The position numbers and the translations under genes were made by a program. A stretch of 64,000 nt of DNA, from positions 1 through 64,000 of the forward strand of contig JBMDXQ010000151.1 of the NCBI GenBank assembly GCA_048594975.1, read 5' to 3'. Positions 9,826 to 20,991 of this stretch are shown here, piece by piece. Every line of letters begins with the position of its first letter. Position 1 is the stretch's first letter. Below the pieces are notes generated by a model. That model worked only from the letters and a program-made list of their open reading frames with translations. It did not search any database and had not been told where the DNA came from. The stretch is from JBMDXB01 sp048594975 (GTDB taxonomy: Bacteria; Acidobacteriota; Vicinamibacteria; Vicinamibacterales; 2-12-FULL-66-21).

Positions 9826-12321
9826 TCAGCGTGACAGTGCGTGCACCCGTCCCGACCAGGTCCTCACCGCGGCCGTGCGGCCGTCGGTGTCCACCACCAC
9901 CGCCCCGTCTTCGTCGGTCCTGAAGATCTCCACGCCCGCCGCGCGGTAGCGCGCCAGCACGGCCGGGTGCGGGTGGCCGAACGGATTCCGGCGGCCGGCA
10001 CTGAAGACGACCGCCGCGGGACGCGCGGCAGCGATGAAGGCCGCACTGCTGGAGGTGGCGCTGCCGTGGTGCGGCGCTTTCAGGATCACGATCGGCGCCA
10101 GTGCCAGGCGCGGGACGAGCGCGCGCTCGGCTTCGCGCTCGATGTCGCCGGTGAGCAGGATCGACACGTCGCCGCGGCGCAGCTCCAGCACGACCGAGTC
10201 GTCGTTGCGCACCCGCTGGCGCTCCCAGTCGGGTGGCGGCGGATGCCACACGCGGATATCGATCTCGCGCACGCGCTCGAGATCGCCGGCTTGCACGCTC
10301 CGCCAGGCCGCGCCGCGCGCCGACGTCAGCGCCGACAGCTCGCGCAGCCCGCCATGCGGCGGCACCGGCACGCCTTCCCACACCTGCCGCGGCGCGAAGC
10401 GCCGCACGATCGTGGCCGCGCCGCCAATGTGATCGGGATCGGCATGCGTGATTACCAGCGACTCGAGCTGCCGCGCGCCCAGCGCGCGCAGCGCGGGCCC
10501 GAGGATGCGCTCCCCGGCGTCGACGCTCGACCCGGGCAGCCCACCGGCGTCGACGAGCAGGCTGTGCCCGCCGGGCAGCTGCGCGAGGGTGGCATCGCCC
10601 TGGCCGACGTCCAGGAACGCGACGCGCAGCCGCCCACCCGGCGGCGGCAGCGGTGCGCCACGGCGGGCCGGCGGCGGCGACACCAGCACCGTGACGATCG
10701 ACAGCGCGAGCACGGCCGCAGCGACGCGCCGCACGCGCCGGCGCCACGCGGGGCAGGGGTCGGCGCCGCTCGCGCCAGAAACGAGCACGAGGCACGCCGC
10801 GTAGTAGCACGCGACCAGCCACGGCGCAGGCGGCAGGACGTCGAGGGACAGCGCCGGCAGCAGCTCGACCAGACGCGCGGAGTGCACGAGCCCCGCGGCC
10901 GCCGCGTGCGAGAGCAGCGCCGCCGCCTCGCCGGCGCGCGGGATTGCGCCCGCGGCGAGGACGCCGAGCGACGCGACCTGCACCACCGTCATCAGCGGAA
11001 TCGCGGCGAAGTTGAGCACCAGCCCGGCCGCCGTGACCCGCGCGAACAGCGTCGCGCCGACCGGCAGCAGCGCCGCCTCGGCGCACAGCGTCGCCGCGAA
11101 CAGCGCCGCGACGCTCGACGCCGCCAGCCGGCCCCACTGCCGCGCGCGGGTTCCCGCAGACTGCCGTGGCGGGCGCACCAGACGCGGAACGCCCACCAGG
11201 ATCCCGAGCGTCGCGCCGAACGACAGGATGAAGCCGGGATCGAGCACGGCCGCCGGGGACACGGCGACGGCAATCGCGGCGGCAACCGCCAGCGCGTTCA
11301 GCGCCGGGCCGCGGTGGTCGATCACCCCCGCCCCCAGGTAGATGGACGCTGCCGCGACGGCGCGCGCCACCGACGGCGGGGCGCCGGTCAGCCGACCGTA
11401 GAACAACAGCGCCGCGACCGCGACGGCCGACGCCGCACGCCGCCCCAGCCGCACCTGCCGCAGCGCGGCGAGCAGCAGTGCCGCCAGGATGGCGATGTTC
11501 CCGCCGGAGATCGCGATCACGTGATACGTGCCCGCTGCCTGGAGCCGCCGCTCGTCTTCTTCCGGGATCCCGCTGCGATCGCCGATCAGGATCGCGGTGG
11601 CGATGGCCGACGACCGCGTCGATCGCATACCGATCGACGCCGACAGGCGACGGCGCGCCCAGGCGCGGGCCGACGCGGCGCTTTCGTCGAGCAGACCGCC
11701 GCGGCGGACGACTTCCACCAGCGCCGCGCTCTTCACGTTGCCCGTCAGCACGATGCCGCGGCGCGCGAGCGCGCGCGCATCGTCCGGCACGCCGAAGTTG
11801 CGGTAGGTCGCGGGCGGGCGCAGCGTCGCGGTGAGGCGCACGGTGCGGCCGGCGCGCCAGGCGCCAGCGGCGGCGGCCGCCGCGGCGCCGCCGACCGCGA
11901 GCCGGAGCCCGTGTACCCGCGGGAGCGGTCGCGGGCCGCGGCCGGGCGGACCGGCACGCTCCACGTCGATGGTCAGCGTTGCACCCGCAAGGGTGATCGT
12001 GGCGTCCTCGCGCAGCCGCCCCTCCAGCACGACCGGCTCGCCGAGCGGAACCGCGTCCGTGGGTCGATACGCGTCCCGGGCGCCGCTCAGCCCGAGCGAC
12101 AGGCCGGCGGCCAGCATCCCGGCCACCAGCGCAAGCGTGCTCTCGAGCGAAGAGCCGTCGGCCTGAGCCGCGGCGGCGGCAACGGTGGCGAGGATGGCGG
12201 CGGCTGCCGACGCGATCGCCCAGCCCGGTGGAACGGCGTCGAACAGCAGGAAGCCGGCGGCGGCGGCGGCGAGCAGGGGGAGGGCGAGCAGGGCGGCGGG
12301 CACGCGCACGCCCTCGACCAA
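9826..12321 (-). CDS. comEC: DNA internalization competence protein ComEC/Rec2
   Basis: 831 aa inner-membrane channel for uptake of single-stranded DNA during transformation. The order is: N-terminal hydrophobic segments, an OB-like DUF4131 part, a central block with HVIAISGGNIAILAALL typical of the competence domain and many membrane helices, and a C-terminal metallo-beta-lactamase domain (FLDVGQGDATL ... THADPDHIGGA ... LKAPHHGS). Length is normal. The start is probably TTG at 12321; GTG codons a few residues later are possible. It follows carB on the same strand with a 78-bp gap. Confidence 0.93.
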   Translation of the reverse strand: MVEGVRVPAALLALPLLAAAAAGFLLFDAVPPGWAIASAAAAILATVAAAAAQADGSSLESTLALVAGMLAAGLSLGLSGARDAYRPTDAVPLGEPVVLEGRLREDATITLAGATLTIDVERAGPPGRGPRPLPRVHGLRLAVGGAAAAAAAGAWRAGRTVRLTATLRPPATYRNFGVPDDARALARRGIVLTGNVKSAALVEVVRRGGLLDESAASARAWARRRLSASIGMRSTRSSAIATAILIGDRSGIPEEDERRLQAAGTYHVIAISGGNIAILAALLLAALRQVRLGRRAASAVAVAALLFYGRLTGAPPSVARAVAAASIYLGAGVIDHRGPALNALAVAAAIAVAVSPAAVLDPGFILSFGATLGILVGVPRLVRPPRQSAGTRARQWGRLAASSVAALFAATLCAEAALLPVGATLFARVTAAGLVLNFAAIPLMTVVQVASLGVLAAGAIPRAGEAAALLSHAAAAGLVHSARLVELLPALSLDVLPPAPWLVACYYAACLVLVSGASGADPCPAWRRRVRRVAAAVLALSIVTVLVSPPPARRGAPLPPPGGRLRVAFLDVGQGDATLAQLPGGHSLLVDAGGLPGSSVDAGERILGPALRALGARQLESLVITHADPDHIGGAATIVRRFAPRQVWEGVPVPPHGGLRELSALTSARGAAWRSVQAGDLERVREIDIRVWHPPPPDWERQRVRNDDSVVLELRRGDVSILLTGDIEREAERALVPRLALAPIVILKAPHHGSATSSSAAFIAAARPAAVVFSAGRRNPFGHPHPAVLARYRAAGVEIFRTDEDGAVVVDTDGRTAAVRTWSGRVHALSR

Positions 12322-12399
12322 TGCAAGCAGGATGGCGCCGCGGCGCGCGCCGGATGTCGGGGCTGGAACCCCGCCCGCGCTGCAGAACCTGCGTCCGCG

Positions 12400-15663
<3,264 letters not shown>

Positions 15664-15671
15664 CGCTCTGG

Positions 15672-15743
15672 TTGGGCGATTGGGCGATTGGTGATCGGGT
15701 GATGGACGGCATGGCGCAATCACCAATCGCCCGAACGCACAAT
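15672..15743. repeat. octamer array with 14-bp inverted repeat between carA and carB
   Basis: On the + strand two TTGGGCGA units are followed by TTGGTGAT and CGGGTGAT, and the array then continues in inverted sense. GGGCGATTGGTGAT (15682-15695) and ATCACCAATCGCCC (15719-15732) are a perfect 14-bp inverted repeat with a 23-nt spacer. In carB mRNA this would be a strong hairpin in the leader, so it may control CarA:CarB ratio or RNA decay. Confidence 0.65.
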
Positions 15744-15745
15744 GC

Positions 15746-16873
15746 CTACACTCGCCGCTCCATCTCTTCCACGAACTGCCGGAACAGGTAGTCAGCGTCG
15801 TGCGGACCGGGCGCGGCCTCGGGATGGTACTGCACGCAGAACACCGGTTTGGTGTCGTGCCGAAGCCCTTCGACGGTGCCGTCGTAGAGGTTCACGTGCG
15901 TCACCCGGACCTCATCGGGCAGCGACTGCGGATCGACCGCGAACCCGTGGTTCTGCGAGGTGATCTCGACCTTGCCGCTCTCCAGCTCCTTGACCGGATG
16001 ATTGGCGCCGCGGTGACCGAACTTCAGCTTGTAGGTGCGGCCGCCCATCGCGAGCGACAGGATCTGGTGGCCGAGGCAGATGCCGAACACCGGCACATCG
16101 GCGCGCACCAGCGCGCGCGCGTTGTGAATCGCGTAGCCGAGCGCCGCCGGGTCGCCCGGGCCGTTGCTCAGGAAGATGCCGTCGGGATTGGTGGCCAGCA
16201 GCTCGGAGGCCGGCGCCGTCGCGGGAAACACCCGCACCTCGCAGCCGTAGGCGCTGAAGCGGCGCAGGATGTTCCATTTCATCCCGAAGTCGTAGGCGGC
16301 GACGCGCAGCGGCCGCCCGGCGCGGCGCGACGCCGGCCGAGCGAACTCGCCCGGCTCCGAGGTCGACGGGTCCCAGTCGAACGGCGCGTCGCACGTCACC
16401 CCGAGCACCAGGTCGGATCCTTCCATCCGCGGCAGCCCGCGTGCCTTCTCGACGAGCACGCGCGGGTCGATGTCGCCGGTCGCGATCACGCCGCGCATCA
16501 CGCCGGCCGAGCGCAGCACGCGCGTCAGCGCGCGGGTGTCGACGTCGGAAATCGCGACAATGCCGTGGCCGACGAGGTACTCGCGCAGCGTGCCGTCCGC
16601 TCGCCAGTTGCTCGCCACCGGCGACTCGTCGCGGATGACGAAGCCGGCCACTTTCGGTCCTCGCGACTCGCCGTCTTCGTCGGTGACGCCGTAGTTGCCC
16701 ACCTCGGGGCAGGTCATCGTGACGATCTGGCCGGCGTAGGAGGGATCGGTCAGCACCTCCTGGTAGCCGGTCATGCTCGTGTTGAACACGACCTCGCCGC
16801 CGGTCTCGCCCGCCGCCCCCGCCGCCTCCCCTTCGTACCAGATGCCGTTCTCGAGCGCGAGCGTGGCCTTCAT
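15746..16873 (-). CDS. carA: carbamoyl-phosphate synthase small subunit
   Basis: 375 aa glutamine amidotransferase subunit that supplies ammonia to CarB. The N-terminal CPSase_sm domain starts MKATLALENGIWYEGEAAG; the C-terminal class I GATase domain has the nucleophile Cys in VFGICLGHQILSLAMGG and the His/Glu pair in VQYHPEAAPGPHD. The ATG at 16873 overlaps the TGA of the PEGA gene by 4 bp (ATGA), so the two are translationally coupled. Confidence 0.97.
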   Translation of the reverse strand: MKATLALENGIWYEGEAAGAAGETGGEVVFNTSMTGYQEVLTDPSYAGQIVTMTCPEVGNYGVTDEDGESRGPKVAGFVIRDESPVASNWRADGTLREYLVGHGIVAISDVDTRALTRVLRSAGVMRGVIATGDIDPRVLVEKARGLPRMEGSDLVLGVTCDAPFDWDPSTSEPGEFARPASRRAGRPLRVAAYDFGMKWNILRRFSAYGCEVRVFPATAPASELLATNPDGIFLSNGPGDPAALGYAIHNARALVRADVPVFGICLGHQILSLAMGGRTYKLKFGHRGANHPVKELESGKVEITSQNHGFAVDPQSLPDEVRVTHVNLYDGTVEGLRHDTKPVFCVQYHPEAAPGPHDADYLFRQFVEEMERRV

Positions 16874-17718
16874 CGAATGCGCTCCAGCGAGCCGGTCACG
16901 CGGGTCTCCTGCCCCGCCAGGACGTAGCGGCGATCGGTCCACGCGCGGTGATCCACGAGCTCGAGCCGCACGGTGTGCGATCCGGCGCGCACATCGCCGA
17001 GCCGCAGCGGCGTCACCCCGGCCGCCCGGCCGTCGACGAACACGCGCGCCCCGCGAGGCCGCGAGTCGACGTAGATGGACCCGGTGCCAACTGCCGGCCG
17101 GCCGGAGGGCTGCGTGGACGAGGCGACCGGCTGCGGCGGCGTCACGGCGCGGCGCAGCCGCACGGACAGCGTGCGATCCGGCTCGTGTGCCGACAGCGTG
17201 AACTCCTCGCGCGCGACGGCGTAGCCAGAGCGGACGATGCGCACGGTGTAGGGGCCGAAGCGCAGGTCCTCGAGCGTGAGCGGCGTGCGCCCCCGCCAGC
17301 GGCCGTTGACCGTGACGCTCGCGCCGGAGGGCGTGGACTGGACGGTCATCGTGCCGCGCGTCGCGGCGGCGGCTGCCGGTTTCCTGGCGGCAACCGGCGC
17401 CGCGGTCTCCGCCGGAACCGGCGGCGGTCCGGCCGCCTGTGGCGGTCTGGTCACCTGCTGCTCGCTCCACGCCTTGCCGGCCTGCGGCTGTCCCGGCGCG
17501 GGCGCCGGCGCCGCGGCCTGCGGCTGCGCCGCCACTGGCGCGCTCGCCGTTCCCGCGGGTTCGCTTCGGCCTCGAACCACCCAGCCGGCGGCAAAGGCGA
17601 TCAGCATCCCGATGACGAGGAGGATGGCGACCGGCAGCAGCGGGCGCCGCGGGCGTTCGTCGGCGAGCGCGTCCCGGAACACCGTCGGCTCGGCGGCGCG
17701 CGGCGCGGCAGCGGCCAC
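16870..17718 (-). CDS. membrane-anchored PEGA-domain protein
   Basis: 282 aa. One membrane helix (LLPVAILLVIGMLIAFAAGWVV, about residues 25-47) follows a short cytoplasmic N-terminus; a Pro/Ala/Gln-rich linker leads to two PEGA domains, one around residues 140-205 (TPSGASVTVNGRWRGRTPLTL) and one around 215-280 (SRPRGARVFVDGRAAGVTPLRL). PEGA domains are small beta modules often attached to kinases and envelope proteins. GTG at 17718 has an AGGAG ribosome site. It lies between a probable pseudokinase and carA and overlaps carA by 4 bp. Confidence 0.82.
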   Translation of the reverse strand: MAAAAPRAAEPTVFRDALADERPRRPLLPVAILLVIGMLIAFAAGWVVRGRSEPAGTASAPVAAQPQAAAPAPAPGQPQAGKAWSEQQVTRPPQAAGPPPVPAETAAPVAARKPAAAAATRGTMTVQSTPSGASVTVNGRWRGRTPLTLEDLRFGPYTVRIVRSGYAVAREEFTLSAHEPDRTLSVRLRRAVTPPQPVASSTQPSGRPAVGTGSIYVDSRPRGARVFVDGRAAGVTPLRLGDVRAGSHTVRLELVDHRAWTDRRYVLAGQETRVTGSLERIR

Positions 17719-17748
17719 CGGCCGCTCCTGCCGGACTTCCGCCGCGAC

Positions 17749-19161
17749 TTACTGCTCGACGCGCGCCAGCGGCCGCGCCTCGCCGACGCGCGCGGCGGTC
17801 GCAGGCTCCGCGTCGCGCCCCTCGTCGTCGAGCGCGATCAGGCCGGCCGACGCGCCGGCCGCACGGTTACCTTCGTCGGCAACGAACTCGTCGGCGAAGC
17901 GTTCCGGGTGCTCCACCGCGAACGCGAGATCTGCGTCCGCCTCTTCCTCGAACAACTCGAGCCCGCGGTCGTCGCGCTGGAGCTGCTCCTTCTCCGCGCG
18001 CTCGCGCAGCAGGAAGGCGTGGTGCGCTTCGTCTTCGTCGCGCTCGACGTTGGGGGCGTGGGCTTCCTCAGGTTCCTGAGGTTCCGGAGGTTCCGGGGGT
18101 TCCGGAGGTTCCGGAGGTTCCGGAGGTTCCGGACCCTCGGTGACTCGTTCTTGCGCGGGCGCGACAGCCGACGCGGGGACATCCGCGTCCCGCGCCGCGT
18201 CCTGGGACTTCGCCGATCGGGAAGTTGCGGCGACTGCGGCAGCCGGCGCCACGGTCCCGGCGGCCGCGCGCGCGCGATCGGGCGGACGCTCGTCGCGCGC
18301 GGCTGCGCCGCCGAGCCGCGAGGCGGCCTCATCCAGCGCAGCAGCGAACGCCAGCGCGGTGTGAAAGCGCCTGCCCGGCTCCTCGTGCATCGCGCGGGCC
18401 AGCACGGTGTGCAGGGCGCCGGCGTTCGCGCCGAGGTGCGAACCCTCGAGCGAGCCGATGTCGTCGCCGGTGCCGGCGGGCCGCCGCGCGGTCAGCAGCT
18501 CGTAGGCGATAGCGGCCAGCGCGAATACGTCGGCGGGCGTGCTCCAGGCCTCGCCGCGAATCCGTTCGGGTGCGCTGTACGGCCGGCGCACCGGCGCGCG
18601 GAGCCCGACCCGCTCCAGCGCCTCGACGACGCCGAAGCCGGTCGCGCGCGCCTCGTCCGGCGTCACGAACACATCGCGCGGATGCAGCGCGCCGTGGCCG
18701 ACGCCGGCGGCGCGGGCGAAGTCGATGGCGCCGGCGAGCTGCGTGAGAAACGGCAGCGCCTTGTCGATCGCCGCGGGGGCGTAATGACGGATCGCGACGT
18801 CTAACGACTCGGCGGCGACGTATTCCTCGGCACGGTAGGCAGCCGTGCCCTCCACACCGGCGGCGATCGGTTCGACGATGGAGGGATGGAACAGACCGGC
18901 TTCGGCGGCGCGTGCCAGCTCGTCGGCAAGCGCGCGCGCCTGCTCCGGGATGATGTCGAGGCGGAACACCTTGACGGCGACGAGACGGTCGCGCGTCGAT
19001 TCGTAGGTGCGGTACACGGGCCCGAGCGCGCCAACACCAATCTGATGCAGGACCCGGAAGGGGCCGAAGGCTGGTGGGGGCGCGAACGCTGTCGGATCGT
19101 CTCGTGTCAGTGACGGAGCTCCTCGGGCGGCGGGTTCGAAAAATGTAACACAGGTTGACAT
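17749..19161 (-). CDS. probable Ser/Thr pseudokinase
   Basis: 470 aa. The N-terminal 270 residues have a protein-kinase fold: a glycine-loop-like IGVGALGPVY, the ATP lysine in LVAVKVF, and the APE box YSAPERIRG. However the catalytic loop reads HGALHPRDV where active kinases have HRDLKPxN, and the metal motif DFG is GFG (ATGFGVVE). Loss of both aspartates suggests a binding or scaffold role. The C-terminus is a long Ala/Pro/Glu-rich tail with an EPP repeat. The ATG at 19161 overlaps the proposed bshC ATG on the other strand, so one of the two starts may lie further in. Confidence 0.78.
   Translation of the reverse strand: MSTCVTFFEPAARGAPSLTRDDPTAFAPPPAFGPFRVLHQIGVGALGPVYRTYESTRDRLVAVKVFRLDIIPEQARALADELARAAEAGLFHPSIVEPIAAGVEGTAAYRAEEYVAAESLDVAIRHYAPAAIDKALPFLTQLAGAIDFARAAGVGHGALHPRDVFVTPDEARATGFGVVEALERVGLRAPVRRPYSAPERIRGEAWSTPADVFALAAIAYELLTARRPAGTGDDIGSLEGSHLGANAGALHTVLARAMHEEPGRRFHTALAFAAALDEAASRLGGAAARDERPPDRARAAAGTVAPAAAVAATSRSAKSQDAARDADVPASAVAPAQERVTEGPEPPEPPEPPEPPEPPEPQEPEEAHAPNVERDEDEAHHAFLLRERAEKEQLQRDDRGLELFEEEADADLAFAVEHPERFADEFVADEGNRAAGASAGLIALDDEGRDAEPATAARVGEARPLARVEQ
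18071..18133 (-). repeat. 9-bp coding tandem repeat (EPP tract)
   Basis: Seven tandem units of GGTTCC(T/G)G(A/G) on the + strand encode the repeated Pro-Glu-Pro tract in the C-terminal tail of the pseudokinase. A unit of 9 bp keeps the frame, so copy number can vary without breaking the gene. Confidence 0.85.
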
Positions 19162-20797
19162 GATTCCGAAGGCTTTGACAGAGTACGCACACGTGACATC
19201 CGGGCCGGACGCGACACGTTTCGGCGTGGACGTGCGCCGCCTCGGCGGCTTCCGGCCACTCGCCGGCGCATACGCCTACAACTTCGCTTCCCTCGCATCG
19301 CTGTACGCCGGCGATCCCTCGAGCGGGCACGCGTGGCGCGACGCGATCGCGCGCGCGCAGCGGCACCCGCGCCCGCGCGCCGCGATGGTTGCGGTCGTCG
19401 CCGCGCAGCAGGAGCGTCGCGCGGCTCCCCCTGAAGCGCGCGCCGCCGCTGCCACGCTCGCCTCCTCGGACACCGTCGCCGTCGTCACCGGCCAGCAGGC
19501 CGGCGCGTTCGGCGGCCCCCTGTACACGCTGCTCAAGGCGATCACGGCGATCCAGCTCGCGCGCCGGACGCAGAAGGAGCACGGCGTGCCCGCGGTTCCA
19601 ATCTTCTGGGTGGAAGCCGACGATCACGACTGGGACGAGATCCGGAGCTGTACCATCCTGGACGCGCAACTGCAGCCCCGCACCGTGACGCTCGCCGCGC
19701 CGGCCGGGGCCGGCGAGCGTCCGATCGGCACGCTCGCGCTGGACGAGGGCATCGAGGGGAGCATCGCTGAGCTGGCGTCGGCGTTGGCGCCGTCCGATTT
19801 CACCGCCGCCACGATCGCCGGCCTGCGCGACACGTATCGTGCGGGCGCGGGCGTGGCGACGGCGTTTGCCGCCTGGCTCGACCGTCTCCTGGGCCCTCTC
19901 GGGCTGATCGTCTTCGAGTCGTGCGATCCAGCGGCCAAGCCGCTGGCGCGCGACGTTTTCGTCCGCGAACTGCAGTCGGGTCGCACCGCGTCGCTGGCAG
20001 CCGCGGCGGGGCAGGCGCTGGCGTCGCTCGGCCACGAGCCGCAGGTCGCCGCGCAGCCGGACGCCGTCGCCCTCTTCCACGTGGACGGCGGCCGCACGCC
20101 GGTCAAGCGCCGCGACGCCGCAGGGCTCGCCGCCGACGCCGCGCAGCACCCGCAGCGATTCAGCCCGAACGTCCTGCTCCGCCCGATCGTCCAGGACACG
20201 ATCTTCCCGACTGCCTGTTACGTCGCCGGTCCCAGCGAGATCGCCTATCAGGGACAGCTGCGCGGAGTGTACGAAGAGTTCGGGGTGCCGATGCCCCTCC
20301 TCTACCCTCGGGCAACCGCGACGTTGATCGACTCGGCGACGGCGCGGTTCCTCGAGAAGTACGGCCTGCCCCTCGCGGATCTCCAGCCGCGCGACGAGGC
20401 GGCGCTCAACCGGCTGCTGCAGGCACAGCTGCCACCGGAGGTGGATCGCTCGCTGAAAGAGGCGGGCGGGGCGGTTCGCGCCGCAATGCAGCGCGTCGTC
20501 GACGCCATGCCGGCGCTCGACCCGACGCTGGCGGGCGCGGCGAAGACGACGCTGGGGAAGATGGAGCACGACCTGCGATCGCTCGAAGGCAAGGTGGTAC
20601 AGGCGGCGAAGCGGCGCGACGAGACGTTGCGCCGGCAGTTCTCGCGTGCGCAGGCGCTCGTGTTCCCGGGCGGCCAGCTGCAGGAGCGCACGCTCGGCAC
20701 CGTCTTCTTCCTGAACCGTTACGGTCCCGCGCTGGTGGATCGCCTGCTGGAGGAACTGCCGCTGGACATCGGTCAACACTGGGTGCTGACGCTGTAG
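19160..20797 (+). CDS. bshC: bacillithiol synthase (cysteine-adding enzyme)
   Basis: 545 aa. It adds cysteine to glucosaminyl-malate in the last step of bacillithiol synthesis. Family marks are VVTGQQAGAFGGPLYTLLK at about residue 110 and IFWVEADDHDWDE at about 150; the C-terminal coiled-coil region is also present. Length fits the family. Start: ATG at 19160 (weak AGG upstream) or GTG at 19193; the first overlaps the start codon of the diverging pseudokinase gene by 2 bp. BshA and BshB1 are encoded 3-5 kb downstream on the other strand, giving a complete pathway. Confidence 0.92.
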   Translation: MIPKALTEYAHVTSGPDATRFGVDVRRLGGFRPLAGAYAYNFASLASLYAGDPSSGHAWRDAIARAQRHPRPRAAMVAVVAAQQERRAAPPEARAAAATLASSDTVAVVTGQQAGAFGGPLYTLLKAITAIQLARRTQKEHGVPAVPIFWVEADDHDWDEIRSCTILDAQLQPRTVTLAAPAGAGERPIGTLALDEGIEGSIAELASALAPSDFTAATIAGLRDTYRAGAGVATAFAAWLDRLLGPLGLIVFESCDPAAKPLARDVFVRELQSGRTASLAAAAGQALASLGHEPQVAAQPDAVALFHVDGGRTPVKRRDAAGLAADAAQHPQRFSPNVLLRPIVQDTIFPTACYVAGPSEIAYQGQLRGVYEEFGVPMPLLYPRATATLIDSATARFLEKYGLPLADLQPRDEAALNRLLQAQLPPEVDRSLKEAGGAVRAAMQRVVDAMPALDPTLAGAAKTTLGKMEHDLRSLEGKVVQAAKRRDETLRRQFSRAQALVFPGGQLQERTLGTVFFLNRYGPALVDRLLEELPLDIGQHWVLTL

Positions 20798-20801
20798 ATT
20801 C

Positions 20802-20829
20802 CCAGTTGCCAACGTCCGACTGCCACGGT
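20802..20829 (+). repeat. four heptamer units after bshC
   Basis: Directly after the bshC stop four 7-bp units all begin with CC (CCAGTTG, CCAACGT, CCGACTG, CCACGGT). Short and degenerate, but in step with the stronger period-7 arrays elsewhere in the window. Confidence 0.4.
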
Positions 20830-20865
20830 GTCAGTACGACGGAGTCCTCCGCCGAGCGAAGCGAA

Positions 20866-20930
20866 GCGGCAGCGCGAAGCGCGCCCGCGAGCGCAGCGAG
20901 CGGAGAGCCCGTGGGTGTGGGGCCCCACGT
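20866..20930 (+). repeat. GCGAAGC-type intergenic element, copy B
   Basis: Starting about 70 bp after the bshC stop this block repeats copy A (minus strand, 4222-4157) closely: a GCGGCA lead, GCGCGAAGCGCGCCCGCGAG, an AGCGAGCGG segment, then a GGGG...CCCC arm. Additional GCGAAGC motifs precede it. It lies between convergent genes, as expected for a terminator or REP-like element. Confidence 0.55.
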
Positions 20931-20991
20931 GCCTCGAGAGATGCTCGCCGGAAGTGCGGATTCGCGATGCGGTGAGCGTTGGCCTGTAGCG

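Noticed and set aside
15664..15726. Earlier in-frame start for carB
   Set aside because: It would translate the octamer array; the family N-terminus begins at MPKRTD (15663).
18071..18133. GGTTCCGGA repeats as a regulatory site
   Set aside because: They are in frame in the pseudokinase gene and encode a Pro/Glu tract.
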